Below are positions 32,949 through 40,440 of a stretch of DNA of 40,930 nucleotides, piece by piece (within the stretch, counting starts at the first letter, position 1; each line of letters starts with the position of its first letter). The stretch is from Candidatus Saccharibacteria bacterium GW2011_GWC2_48_9 (GTDB lineage Bacteria; Patescibacteriota; Saccharimonadia; Saccharimonadales; Saccharimonadaceae). The notes below the pieces were generated by a model, which was not told where the DNA came from, ran no database searches, and saw only the letters and a program-made list of their open reading frames with translations. The DNA is taken from contig LCPR01000008.1 in the NCBI GenBank assembly GCA_001003725.1, positions 9,891 to 50,820 of the forward strand, given 5' to 3'. A program made the translations under genes and the position numbers.

Positions 32949-32970
32949 ACAGCCGGTTCACGCCGGCTGT
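32949..32970 (+). terminator. Stem-loop after the 20-aa gene
   Basis: ACAGCCGG (32949-32956) pairs with CCGGCTGT (32963-32970) around a 6-base loop. The downstream tract ATTGTATTTG is only moderately T-rich. It may serve both strands, since the converging gene ends at 33000. Confidence 0.7.
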
Positions 32971-32999
32971 ATTGTATTTGAAGTAAGCATAGGTATTAC

Positions 33000-33875
33000 T
33001 TACGCAGAGATACCGAGTTGTTGCCGAAAGGCCTTGCGCATAGAACCTAGAATTCGAGTCGCCGTTACTAACTCGCGGTGCTCTCTGTTGTAGTCGGTTG
33101 CGGCATCGTCTAGTTCATCTAAGGTAGGGGCACCATCGCAAAGTTCCATGTGATCGGTGGCGTCATTACGAAAATAAAGTGGCAAATTTGCATCGATTAG
33201 TGGGGTGAGTAAAAACTGCTCGCGCGCCTCTTCTTTGTCATCAGCTTCTACCATCTCGATAGATTCACTTTGCGAAATGACAGTTTGTCCCTCTGCTTCT
33301 TGAGGATAGGGGCAACTACATAGTTCCGCAACAAGGCACTCGTCTGCATCAAAATATTTCATCTTTTCGCAGACGTGTAGATCGTACTCATTATCTATAG
33401 CCTGCGCCACGCTTACGCGAACGGCTTGCTCTCGGCGCGAAGGTCCAGCCAGCTCCACGGCTGCTGCAACTGAACCATATGCATAGTTCGCGATGTGCGC
33501 CGGTAGTTGTATATTGTGCTGTGTGGCAGTGTAGCTGTATTCAAACGCAAGTCTATTGAGAGTAGTTGCGCCTAGTTCCGTGCGCACGATCATCTCGGCA
33601 CGACTTGCTTCAAACGAGTACGACTCATCAATGTACGATATCGGCCATTCCTCTGCACTGAGCTGAGTAAAATCTTGCCCGGGTCCAAGCGACCGATTGT
33701 AGTCGGCAACGCGTATAGGGTCACCTTGGGTCGTGGACAGCATGAAGGATCCTGCCGTGTGCGCGCGAAATGCTCGGTTGACATACGATAGTTTACGTAA
33801 GCTGTTGTGAAGCTCCGCTGGAGTGAGAGGCTCTATTTCTGTAACTAGCTTTCGTTCGTGTGATTGTGCGCTCAT
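33000..33875 (-). CDS. Hypothetical protein (291 aa)
   Basis: The protein is acidic and soluble, of no family I know. It contains a Cys cluster in the second half (LHVCEKMKYFDADECLVAELCSCPYPQ split over residues ~185-210), which could bind a metal or form disulfides. The start is ATG 33875 (MSAQSHERKLV): a TACAGT box (complement of 33882-33887) ends 6 bases upstream, so a longer frame (to 33893) is not used. Two copies of a 12-bp repeat lie just upstream of the promoter. Confidence 0.7.
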   Translation of the reverse strand: MSAQSHERKLVTEIEPLTPAELHNSLRKLSYVNRAFRAHTAGSFMLSTTQGDPIRVADYNRSLGPGQDFTQLSAEEWPISYIDESYSFEASRAEMIVRTELGATTLNRLAFEYSYTATQHNIQLPAHIANYAYGSVAAAVELAGPSRREQAVRVSVAQAIDNEYDLHVCEKMKYFDADECLVAELCSCPYPQEAEGQTVISQSESIEMVEADDKEEAREQFLLTPLIDANLPLYFRNDATDHMELCDGAPTLDELDDAATDYNREHRELVTATRILGSMRKAFRQQLGISA

Positions 33876-33903
33876 GCAACTACTGTAGCGCACAAGTCAC
33901 TGG

Positions 33904-33948
33904 CTACAAAGCGTAAGCTGTTGAACTCGACTATATCTACAAAGCGTA
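33904..33948 (-). repeat. 12-bp direct repeat with 33-bp period upstream of the promoter
   Basis: CTACAAAGCGTA occurs at 33904-33915 and 33937-33948. On the minus strand (TACGCTTTGTAG) the promoter-proximal copy includes the presumed -35 (TTGTAG) with a 16-base spacer to TACAGT. A 33-bp period is close to three helical turns, which suits two regulator molecules on one DNA face. Confidence 0.55.
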
Positions 33949-33968
33949 CGGTCATTTCGGTTTCCAGA

Positions 33969-34964
33969 TTACCAATTATTGAGTGTGTTGACGATAAAAA
34001 ATATCAACAAGATAATAATAAAAGGCAGTATAGTAAATCGTTTTTTGAGTCGTCTACCTGGCTCAGCGATACCATCTAGTGCCGCTCCTTCTGCCCGCTC
34101 GTCTGCGTAGCGGTGGCTTTGATCGTGAAGTTCTTTACTTACTGTTTCGATAACACCAAGTAGTGACTCTAGCTGTTGTTGTGAATCGAGCGTAAGTTGT
34201 TGAGTGCTATAAAACAGCAAATAATCGTCTACAATTTCTATGTCGTAGGTACGACCAAAGTCGATGAGCGCTGCCATGACGTCTGGTGTGAAGATATAGA
34301 GTGCGTCGCGGCCATAGGCACTCGGCGCATAGAGGGTGAAATGTTTGTCGAAATCTCCTTCGAGCGACAACTTTTGCCCACCGAAGTCATCTGGCAAATT
34401 GGTAAACCCAAACACATTATTGTGCTTCGCGTCGAGCACCATGTGCGGGAGCTTGCGATTGAGTCTGATCCCAGCATAGCTCCAGGTATGAGTGCGACGA
34501 TTTTTGCCGGCACCTGTCACGTATTGGTAGTTACCTATTTCCGTTCCATCGGGCAGTCGTAGTCCATCTAAGATAGTCCGGCTATGCCCCTCGTCGAATA
34601 TCATACCCGGGTACGCTGGTGCGTTAACACGAAGTAAATACTCCGCTTGGTTAACAAGAGCAAACTTATAGAGTCTGGCTTGGCGCGCAACCCCTGCTCG
34701 AACTGCGCGCAGTACTGCTATACCCACCCCAATGACCACACCTGTAGCTAATATCGATAAGATTAACGTCGCGAGAGCTGAATTGGCCACAGAAGCGATG
34801 GTGTTGAAGGTGATGTATGCTAAAAGAGCTAATACTGATATAGAAATTATTTTGCCTCCGGCTAGCGTCAGGTCACTCTTTTTATTTGTGCTCCGCCACG
34901 CTTTGAACGCGGCAATATCTTGCTGAGTAGCTGGTGTATTGAGCGCAGAATAATCAAGTTTCAT
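33969..34964 (-). CDS. DUF3137-like membrane protein
   Basis: The 331-residue protein has two adjacent N-terminal helices (about 38-58 and 62-88), a large soluble domain and a C-terminal helix (about 308-326, ILPFIIILLIFFIV). The soluble part has the pattern of DUF3137-type proteins: GNYQYVTGAG, HMVLDAKHNN and LEGDFDKHFTLYAPSAYGRDALYIFTPDVMAALIDFG. Its function is unknown. A TATACT box (complement of 34972-34977) ends 7 bases before the ATG, so it is leaderless. It lies upstream of the Cys-cluster hypothetical on the same strand. Confidence 0.8.
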   Translation of the reverse strand: MKLDYSALNTPATQQDIAAFKAWRSTNKKSDLTLAGGKIISISVLALLAYITFNTIASVANSALATLILSILATGVVIGVGIAVLRAVRAGVARQARLYKFALVNQAEYLLRVNAPAYPGMIFDEGHSRTILDGLRLPDGTEIGNYQYVTGAGKNRRTHTWSYAGIRLNRKLPHMVLDAKHNNVFGFTNLPDDFGGQKLSLEGDFDKHFTLYAPSAYGRDALYIFTPDVMAALIDFGRTYDIEIVDDYLLFYSTQQLTLDSQQQLESLLGVIETVSKELHDQSHRYADERAEGAALDGIAEPGRRLKKRFTILPFIIILLIFFIVNTLNNW

Positions 34965-35069
34965 TGTCTGTAGTATACGCTATTTTTCGGCGGTGCTGTA
35001 CAAGTTTAAGGATCCTCCGCGATACTATCTGGCGATAGCGATGCGCATTCATGTGGACTCGCATACTGC

Positions 35070-35699
35070 TTAAGAAGTGAGCCGAGCAAGCTTATGCATT
35101 GTAACGTTTGCACCAAACGCTGGATGTCCGGGTTCTAATAGTGATCCATTGCTCAGCGCACCAATATTGAGTGCATCAAACCCAAGTGCGTCTATGAGCC
35201 GCGAGACCGTATCGATGTCGGCTTTGTTATCGCCGGCAACGGCAATAGCCTTGCGTTCGGGTGTAACTGCTGGGCGTGTTTCGTCGTGCAGATCGTGGTA
35301 GCCCATGTGATTGAGCGCTTTCACTATCCGCGCCTGCGGCAGATGCAACTGCACCGCTTCGCTTGACGTCATACCCTCGGCTACACTATCGCTACGCGGC
35401 CCGTCCACCTCCCACCAATAATTCATTGCATCGATAACCAGTATGTCTACAAAGTCTTCGGGCTTGAGTAGATGAAATTTGCCGAGCGGCATGGCCAAGA
35501 CGACAATGTCCGACACGCGCGCAACTTCGCTGGTGGTGACGGCGTGGGCGCCAGGTGCGAGTACCTGCACGCTGAGTTCGATTTTACTTGGGTCGCGAGA
35601 GCCAGATATGTATACTTCGTACCCGGCTTTACGCGCAAGCTGCGCAAGTGTGATGCCGAGCTTGCCCGCACCGACGATACCTATTGTGTTGTTTTGCAT
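35070..35699 (-). CDS. NADPH-dependent F420-reductase-like oxidoreductase
   Basis: The N-terminal Rossmann fold (IGIVGAGKLGITLAQLARKAGYEVYISGSRDP) and the IVVLAMPLGKFH, DAMNYW and ALNHMGYHDL segments match the F420:NADP oxidoreductase-like (NAD-binding domain 9) family. At 209 residues it is single-domain. F420 use itself is not shown: many members act with other partners, and no F420 genes are in view. It follows the luciferase-like gene by 4 bases and ends the ArsR operon. Confidence 0.85.
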   Translation of the reverse strand: MQNNTIGIVGAGKLGITLAQLARKAGYEVYISGSRDPSKIELSVQVLAPGAHAVTTSEVARVSDIVVLAMPLGKFHLLKPEDFVDILVIDAMNYWWEVDGPRSDSVAEGMTSSEAVQLHLPQARIVKALNHMGYHDLHDETRPAVTPERKAIAVAGDNKADIDTVSRLIDALGFDALNIGALSNGSLLEPGHPAFGANVTMHKLARLTS

Positions 35700-35703
35700 T
35701 GGC

Positions 35704-36759
35704 TTATTTCTCCGCTAATAACTCGCGTACTCGCGGAATTACTTCACTGCCGTATAACTCGATCATATGGCGGCGATCACTCGCCTTCATGGGTCCAAAT
35801 CCGTACACGAGATCAAAACGTTGTGCACCAACGGTGCGCATGGCTTTGGCAATTTTTTGCGCAACTGTTTCTGCGGAGCCAACATACATGGAGCCACCTT
35901 TTACTTCGTTCATGAAGTGTTGTTTTGTCATGGGTTGCCAGCCGCGCGAGGCACCGACTTTGTCCATAGCCTCTTTAAACAGCGGAAAGCCTATCTCTAT
36001 TGCCTGCTTATCGGTGTCGGCGATGAAGCCTGGCGAATGCATACCCACCGGATGCGCGGTATGGTCGAATTGTGTGACGGCCCGTTTGTATAGGTCTACA
36101 TATGGCGCGAAACGTGCTGGTGAGCCACCTATGATAGCAAGCATGAGTGGAAAATCGTAAGCTGCTGCACGAACAACTGAATTTGGCGAGCCGCCTACGC
36201 CCACGTAGGTATCGAGCTTGCCCGACTCGGTTTTTGGAAACACGTCCGCGTTGTCGAGCGATTGCGTATGCGTGCCCTCCCATGTGATAGTTTTTTCTGT
36301 GAGTAGTTTAGAAAAAAACTCAACTTTTTCTTCAAACAATGCCTCGTAGTCACGTAGGTCGTAGCCAAAGAGAGGAAAAGATTCTGTAAATGAGCCGCGT
36401 CCAAGTATAATTTGCGCTCGTCCATTTGACACGGCATCGAGCGTCGCAAATCGTTCAAACACGCGCACTGGGTCGTCCGAACTAAGGACTGTCACACCGG
36501 ACGCAAGTTTGATGCGGGAGGTGCGACTCGCGATGGCCGAGAGTACCATTTCTGGGCTCGAGATTGCAAATTCTTCGCGGTGATGCTCCCCTAGCGCGAT
36601 AATGTCTACACCGAGCGAATCGGCAAGTGTTGCTTCGTCTACGATGAGCCGTATCGAAGCTGCGTGGTTCATGAGTGCACCTGTTTTGTCTGTTGCGAGG
36701 TCGCCAAACGAATCGAGGCCAAAAAGATACTTATCGGTGGGTTGCGGTGTTTGTGTCAT
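35704..36759 (-). CDS. Luciferase-like flavin-dependent monooxygenase (LLM class)
   Basis: The protein is a TIM-barrel flavin oxidoreductase of the bacterial luciferase-like family. Motifs include EATLADSLGVDIIALGEHHREEF (residues ~39-62), ASRTSRIKLASGVTVLSSDDP (~93-113), FATLDAVSNGRAQIILGRGSF and the VGGSPNSVVRAA segment. Such enzymes oxidise aldehydes, alkanes or other small organics with FMNH2 or use F420. At 351 residues it has family length. It is the middle gene of an ArsR-LLM-F420-type operon (11-base and 4-base spacers), so its expression is probably set by that regulator. Confidence 0.9.
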   Translation of the reverse strand: MTQTPQPTDKYLFGLDSFGDLATDKTGALMNHAASIRLIVDEATLADSLGVDIIALGEHHREEFAISSPEMVLSAIASRTSRIKLASGVTVLSSDDPVRVFERFATLDAVSNGRAQIILGRGSFTESFPLFGYDLRDYEALFEEKVEFFSKLLTEKTITWEGTHTQSLDNADVFPKTESGKLDTYVGVGGSPNSVVRAAAYDFPLMLAIIGGSPARFAPYVDLYKRAVTQFDHTAHPVGMHSPGFIADTDKQAIEIGFPLFKEAMDKVGASRGWQPMTKQHFMNEVKGGSMYVGSAETVAQKIAKAMRTVGAQRFDLVYGFGPMKASDRRHMIELYGSEVIPRVRELLAEK

Positions 36760-36769
36760 GATGTCTCCT

Positions 36770-37057
36770 CTATAATTTTGTCGGATCTATGCCGATACTT
36801 GTCAAAAGATTAATGTTGAGTTGGTAGTGTTTTTCGACCCCAATTTTGCGCTCTAGTAGCACTCCACTCGCAACGAGTTTTGCAAAATGGTGGCTCATGG
36901 TGGGTTGAGACAACTTGAGTGCGAGGGCGCAGTCCGTGGTAATGCTACTTGCTTTTACTTCGCACTTATCTTTGGCGAGCTTACGCACGATAGACAGCCG
37001 TGTATCGTCGGCCATACTTTTGAATATGTCGGTAACGCGTGTATTTGGTTGTTGCAT
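36770..37057 (-). CDS. ArsR-family winged-helix repressor
   Basis: The 95-residue protein has the ArsR fold: ADDTRLSIVRKLAKDK, then LKLSQPTMSHHFAKLVASGVLLERKIG as the recognition helix and the HYQL wing. The classic metal motif ELCVCDL is absent. Two cysteines (Cys32, Cys43) remain, so sensing by thiol or ligand is possible. ATG 37057 is 7 bases after TATAAT (complement of 37065-37070), so it is leaderless and a longer frame upstream is excluded. It heads the operon with the luciferase-like and F420-type genes, its likely targets. Confidence 0.9.
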   Translation of the reverse strand: MQQPNTRVTDIFKSMADDTRLSIVRKLAKDKCEVKASSITTDCALALKLSQPTMSHHFAKLVASGVLLERKIGVEKHYQLNINLLTSIGIDPTKL

Positions 37058-37070
37058 ACGTTCTATTATA

Positions 37071-37082
37071 TAGATATATCTA
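37071..37082. promoter_or_regulatory. Candidate ArsR operator (12-bp palindrome)
   Basis: TAGATATATCTA is a perfect 12-bp palindrome that abuts the -10 box of the ArsR operon (complement of 37065-37070). A repressor bound here would block that promoter. Confidence 0.6.
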
Positions 37083-37103
37083 CATAAATCAATATACAAA
37101 TAT

Positions 37104-37146
37104 AAAAAACACTCGTCATCCTGTAGAGCGCCTAGCGAATGACGAG
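37104..37146 (-). terminator. Rho-independent terminator after the 90-aa gene
   Basis: CTCGTCAT (37112-37119) and ATGACGAG (37139-37146) pair perfectly around a 19-base loop. On the minus strand the stem is followed by a T run (A run 37104-37109). It separates the 90-aa gene from the ArsR operon. Confidence 0.82.
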
Positions 37147-37200
37147 CGATGTTGAGTGAGGTATGTGGGTGCTATGGAACATTGTGGTGCGTATAGAAAG

Positions 37201-37473
37201 CTATGCTACTCGGTGCAGATGCGTGAGCGGTGAACGAGTGACGACACCTTCGTCCCAATTCGCTCGGGGTGGGCCATCAAACTCTTCGCGTTGCGCCAGC
37301 ATCTCTATCAAGCGAGCGTCTAAGTCGGTGTCATCGTCGATACCTTTGCGCAGTTCATCTGCCCGGCGCAAACCTCCAGCTGGATCGAGGCCACTTGCAT
37401 CGAGAAATGGATTCTCGCTGACGTATTCATTTTGGTAACGGGTGTGTTCGTGTGTTCGTGAATATTCTCGCAT
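37201..37473 (-). CDS. Hypothetical protein (90 aa)
   Basis: The protein is short, strongly charged (Asp, Glu, Arg) and hydrophilic with no predicted membrane segment. It reads MREYSRTHEHTRYQNEYV at the start. AAGGAGG stands just before ATG 37473. A terminator follows. I do not recognise the family. Confidence 0.7.
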   Translation of the reverse strand: MREYSRTHEHTRYQNEYVSENPFLDASGLDPAGGLRRADELRKGIDDDTDLDARLIEMLAQREEFDGPPRANWDEGVVTRSPLTHLHRVA

Positions 37474-37566
37474 ATTCCCTCCTTGCTACGATGTTACCGC
37501 GTGAACTATTTGTCCACCCCACTACTATGCGCGTCGAACCTGAAAATAGCCTGTAATGGACGCGCG

Positions 37567-38412
37567 CTATTGGGCGCGCTGGTCGTAAAGTTCAAACGCG
37601 CGAGTTGTAGCATTTTGCAAATTAACTGCGGCGAGTTGTGTAATATCGTTGATGGACATGCCGTGCTCTACTGTAGCGATCTTACCTATGTATACTTGCG
37701 CCCGACGTATGTGTTTTGGCTTTGCTTCGCCAACCGCTACTGGTGTATAGTCTCTTCCGTAGCTCACTCCTATCGGTACGATGCTTGCGGGAGTTTTGTC
37801 GGGCGCAAGTGTGCGTTTGGCCAAGTGTCCGATACCAGATTTGAGCGGAAGGTTTTTTTCGGGATGCACATAGTTGTGGGTTGATTCAAAATACGCCGCG
37901 ATTGGGTGACCTTCTTCGAGTAGATCGCCTAGCATATCCATCATGTATTGGTTGGACCTAAGCGACAGTGCGCGGTTTTCTGTATGATTTTTCGTGCGAC
38001 TGACCGGTATCGTACCCATGTTATTGACAAATCTTGTCATGAGCGGCTGTAACACCCGATGGTATTTTGCGCTGACACCAAGCTGCGCGAGTAGCTCTCC
38101 GTTGTAGAATCCGTCTTTTGCAAGGACTCGTATATCCCCTACCATCTCGGGTGCAATTTCTTGCGCGATAGCTGCTGCTGTCCATTGATCGTGAAGATTT
38201 GAAAGATGGTTAAGTGCATAAATTTGCGGCGCGCGTGCTTCGCCAAGGTCTGCAAGCGTCTGCTGCGACTCCGGTTCGTAGGCAACTTCAGGTTGCATAA
38301 CCCGGTGGATGAGTCTGTAGGCACTGCGAGCAAATGCTTTATTGGGTTGAAAATCTCGATGATAGTCGTAGTTTTCTTTGAAGTGCTCGATCTCGTATGT
38401 CGGCCGTTTCAT
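37567..38412 (-). CDS. PlsC-like acyltransferase (LPLAT superfamily)
   Basis: The protein resembles glycerolipid acyltransferases: ALNHLSNLHDQWTA (motif I region), MGTIPVSRTK (motif II), YFESTHN (motif III, cf. FPEGTR) and IVPIGVSY (motif IV). Motif I has five residues between His and Asp instead of the usual four, and motif III lacks the Pro-Glu-Gly-Thr form, so activity cannot be assumed. It could acylate lysophospholipids taken from a host. ATG 38412 is 6 bases after TATAGT (complement of 38419-38424), so the mRNA is leaderless. A 7-bp inverted repeat (GCGCGTC 37529-37535, GACGCGC 37559-37565) follows the stop without a T run. Confidence 0.78.
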   Translation of the reverse strand: MKRPTYEIEHFKENYDYHRDFQPNKAFARSAYRLIHRVMQPEVAYEPESQQTLADLGEARAPQIYALNHLSNLHDQWTAAAIAQEIAPEMVGDIRVLAKDGFYNGELLAQLGVSAKYHRVLQPLMTRFVNNMGTIPVSRTKNHTENRALSLRSNQYMMDMLGDLLEEGHPIAAYFESTHNYVHPEKNLPLKSGIGHLAKRTLAPDKTPASIVPIGVSYGRDYTPVAVGEAKPKHIRRAQVYIGKIATVEHGMSINDITQLAAVNLQNATTRAFELYDQRAQ

Positions 38413-38419
38413 ACGACTA

Positions 38420-39277
38420 CTATACCATAGGCGCGTGTGGCTCGGGGTCGCTGCATGCCGTACGAACAAACTTGCGAAATGCTTCTATATCTAGCGGTAG
38501 TGCATTAAGTGCATCGACAGGTTCTGCGAAGGCAATATTCGCCCCATCGATGACTACGTTGCGTATATAGTGTGCAACGATGCGGTAGTCATCGGACTTG
38601 ATGTCGATGCTAGGTGCGTGTTCGAGCGACCAATTGTGATACTCACGAAGCACTCTACGCTCACGATGCAGGACCTTTTTGCGTTCATCTTCCGCATAAA
38701 AAATTTTACTTGCTGTGTCCGGATTGTGCATATCCAGAGAGTCTCCGTCGAGTAATGTCTCGGTTGCAGCAAGGAGGATTAATCGATCCTCATCGCGCAG
38801 GCCTGGTAATATGTGTATGACGCACTGGATATCTTGTTTAGTGGCTAACTCACGGAAAGCCGTGGCATCGGCAAGTAGTCGCATACTGGCTGTGATATCA
38901 AGAAGTCGCTGCACTTGATCGAGCCATCTGGGTGATACATTCGCCATCTCTAGTTCTTCGAGAATATCCACCAAGTCTTTTTCTAGACATACTGTATCGT
39001 AATCGGGCTGCTGAGCTTGAGTGGCGCGTAAAATGTCGTGGATTCTTGAGATGTCAGGATGCAACGGGTCTATGCGGTCGTAGAGTTCGTGCTCATGTTC
39101 GACGAGAAGTGCATGCTCTTCGTCATTTTCATCTTCTCGTAGCTGCGCTTGTTCGTCGAGTTGTGCTAGTTGAGCGAGCAGTTCACGGTTCTCTTCTTCG
39201 CTAAACGAAAATACTTGCGCATCAAACAAATGGTCGTCATCTGAGTTGCTTGGTGTGGGTTCCATGCCGCGAGTCAT
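38420..39277 (-). CDS. Hypothetical protein (285 aa)
   Basis: I do not recognise this acidic, Leu- and Glu-rich protein. Residues 25-60 and 70-110 look helical (LLAQLAQLDEQAQLREDEND, HALLVEHEHELYDRID), the middle is mixed, and a GANIAFAEPVDAL segment lies near residue 250. There is no membrane segment. ATG 39277 is 6 bases after TATAGA (complement of 39284-39289), so it is leaderless. It precedes the acyltransferase by 7 bases and may be co-transcribed, although that gene has its own -10 box. Confidence 0.7.
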   Translation of the reverse strand: MTRGMEPTPSNSDDDHLFDAQVFSFSEEENRELLAQLAQLDEQAQLREDENDEEHALLVEHEHELYDRIDPLHPDISRIHDILRATQAQQPDYDTVCLEKDLVDILEELEMANVSPRWLDQVQRLLDITASMRLLADATAFRELATKQDIQCVIHILPGLRDEDRLILLAATETLLDGDSLDMHNPDTASKIFYAEDERKKVLHRERRVLREYHNWSLEHAPSIDIKSDDYRIVAHYIRNVVIDGANIAFAEPVDALNALPLDIEAFRKFVRTACSDPEPHAPMV

Positions 39278-39298
39278 AACATATCTATATCATTTTTA

Positions 39299-39328
39299 TT
39301 GATAAATATCAACTTATTGTGGTATAGT
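39299..39328 (+). promoter_or_regulatory. Promoter of the third orphan gene
   Basis: TTGATA (39299-39304), an 18-base spacer and TATAGT (39323-39328). The -35 lies in the inverted repeat TTGATAAATATCAA (39299-39312). A hairpin (AGCGCC 39350-39355, GGCGCT 39368-39373) follows in the long leader. Confidence 0.65.
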
Positions 39329-39476
39329 CATAACGAACCTTAACAGTTTAGCGCCCGAAGTGAGAGCGGCGCTCTGTATATAACTAGTAGTGTATCCAGT
39401 ACGCCGTTCTCAACTCACACTTGAGATCACCGCTGCAAGTCGCATCGGAGAAGTCTACGGCAAAATGAGGTCTATC

Positions 39477-40241
39477 ATGGCTGCAACCCGCAAGTATGAG
39501 TCGAATGTCGTACAGGCTACGCAACAATTTGCTCACGCGTTGCGTTGGGCGGATGGCAACGACGCTCGACTGCAAGTGCTGCGTGACGCGATTCAGTCGG
39601 CAATCGACAGCGACAGCAATTCGCCCACGACGTTCAGTTTGAGACCGCCCACAACGTTTAACTGGCAGCCGCCATCATGGTGGCGCACACCCGAGCAACA
39701 GCTCGAACGTGCCCGTCAGCTCTGGCCGAATGCCGTTTTGCCCAAACAACCTAAGGAGTTTGCACCTCGGACAAAGTCCGAGGTGCTGCTTCTGCACGTG
39801 CCAGATTCGTTCGACTCCCTCTGGGACAAGATCGATGCCCCTATGGGTTACACCAAGTACCGCTGGGCGGGTGTCAAATCGGACGAGCAGAACCTACGTC
39901 TCGCGCCGAACAAGCGTGAGTTCGCTGAACCTGTCTGGTTGGCCTTTGATCCAGAATACGGCAAGGGTGAACGATCGGAAGATTTTTGGGGGCAAGACAG
40001 TGTTGCGGCTTCAGAGCTTTTGTCGGCGCTGATCCAGTTCCCCGAATGGTCGCTTACGTGGTTCAATGGTGATTCGGCCCCGAACCTCTCGGGTTATCAG
40101 CTCAAATACGATGGGAGCTGGTCGCACGTACCGTGCCTCCGTCGTTGGGGAGGTGACCGCCAGCTAGGGCTAGACGCCCGCTGGGCTGTCCGCCGGGGTG
40201 ATGAGTGGTCGTCGCCATCCGTTAGGCGCTTGGCGGGCTAA
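39477..40241 (+). CDS. Hypothetical protein (254 aa) (orphan cassette 3)
   Basis: I do not recognise this soluble protein. It has a helical N-terminus (MAATRKYESNVVQATQQFAH), a small internal repeat (PTTFSLRPPTTFNWQPP) near residues 50-70, many Trp, and a compact C-terminal half (FDPEYGKGERSEDFWGQDS, WSLTWFNGDS, YDGSWSHVPCLRRWGG). GAGG lies 6 bases before ATG 39477. Other in-frame ATGs occur at 39390 and 39465 but lack a site. The codons are ATC/CTG/GTC/GAC-rich like the other two orphans. The leader from the promoter at 39323 is about 145 bases. Confidence 0.75.
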   Translation: MAATRKYESNVVQATQQFAHALRWADGNDARLQVLRDAIQSAIDSDSNSPTTFSLRPPTTFNWQPPSWWRTPEQQLERARQLWPNAVLPKQPKEFAPRTKSEVLLLHVPDSFDSLWDKIDAPMGYTKYRWAGVKSDEQNLRLAPNKREFAEPVWLAFDPEYGKGERSEDFWGQDSVAASELLSALIQFPEWSLTWFNGDSAPNLSGYQLKYDGSWSHVPCLRRWGGDRQLGLDARWAVRRGDEWSSPSVRRLAG

Positions 40242-40440
40242 ACTGAAGTTGGTTCATAGGTGCTCAGAGGAGCGTGGTGTTTGTGAGGCTTGTCCTCGCT
40301 GCCGCGCTTCTCTGGGTGCCTGCTACCCTATATACATTTGTAATAACATATCTTCGCTACGGTCTCGCGAAGATTTTTATTTTGCGCGCGAGGTACACTA
40401 TATATCGTCATCCATGGGTCGCGCTGTATACTGTACCTAT
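40242..40440 (+). other. Intergenic region before the HTH-Nudix gene
   Basis: This 199-base gap holds a TATACT box (40427-40432) that ends 8 bases before ATG 40441 and should drive the next gene with no leader. A short hydrophobic frame starting at 40274 crosses the region but overlaps the next gene in another phase. I see no terminator, RNA or repeat. Confidence 0.4.

Noticed and set aside
35020-35069. ATGCGCAT palindrome and nearby short inverted repeats after the F420-type gene
   Set aside because: The palindrome is 8 bp with no T run and no promoter context. It is too weak to call a terminator or operator.
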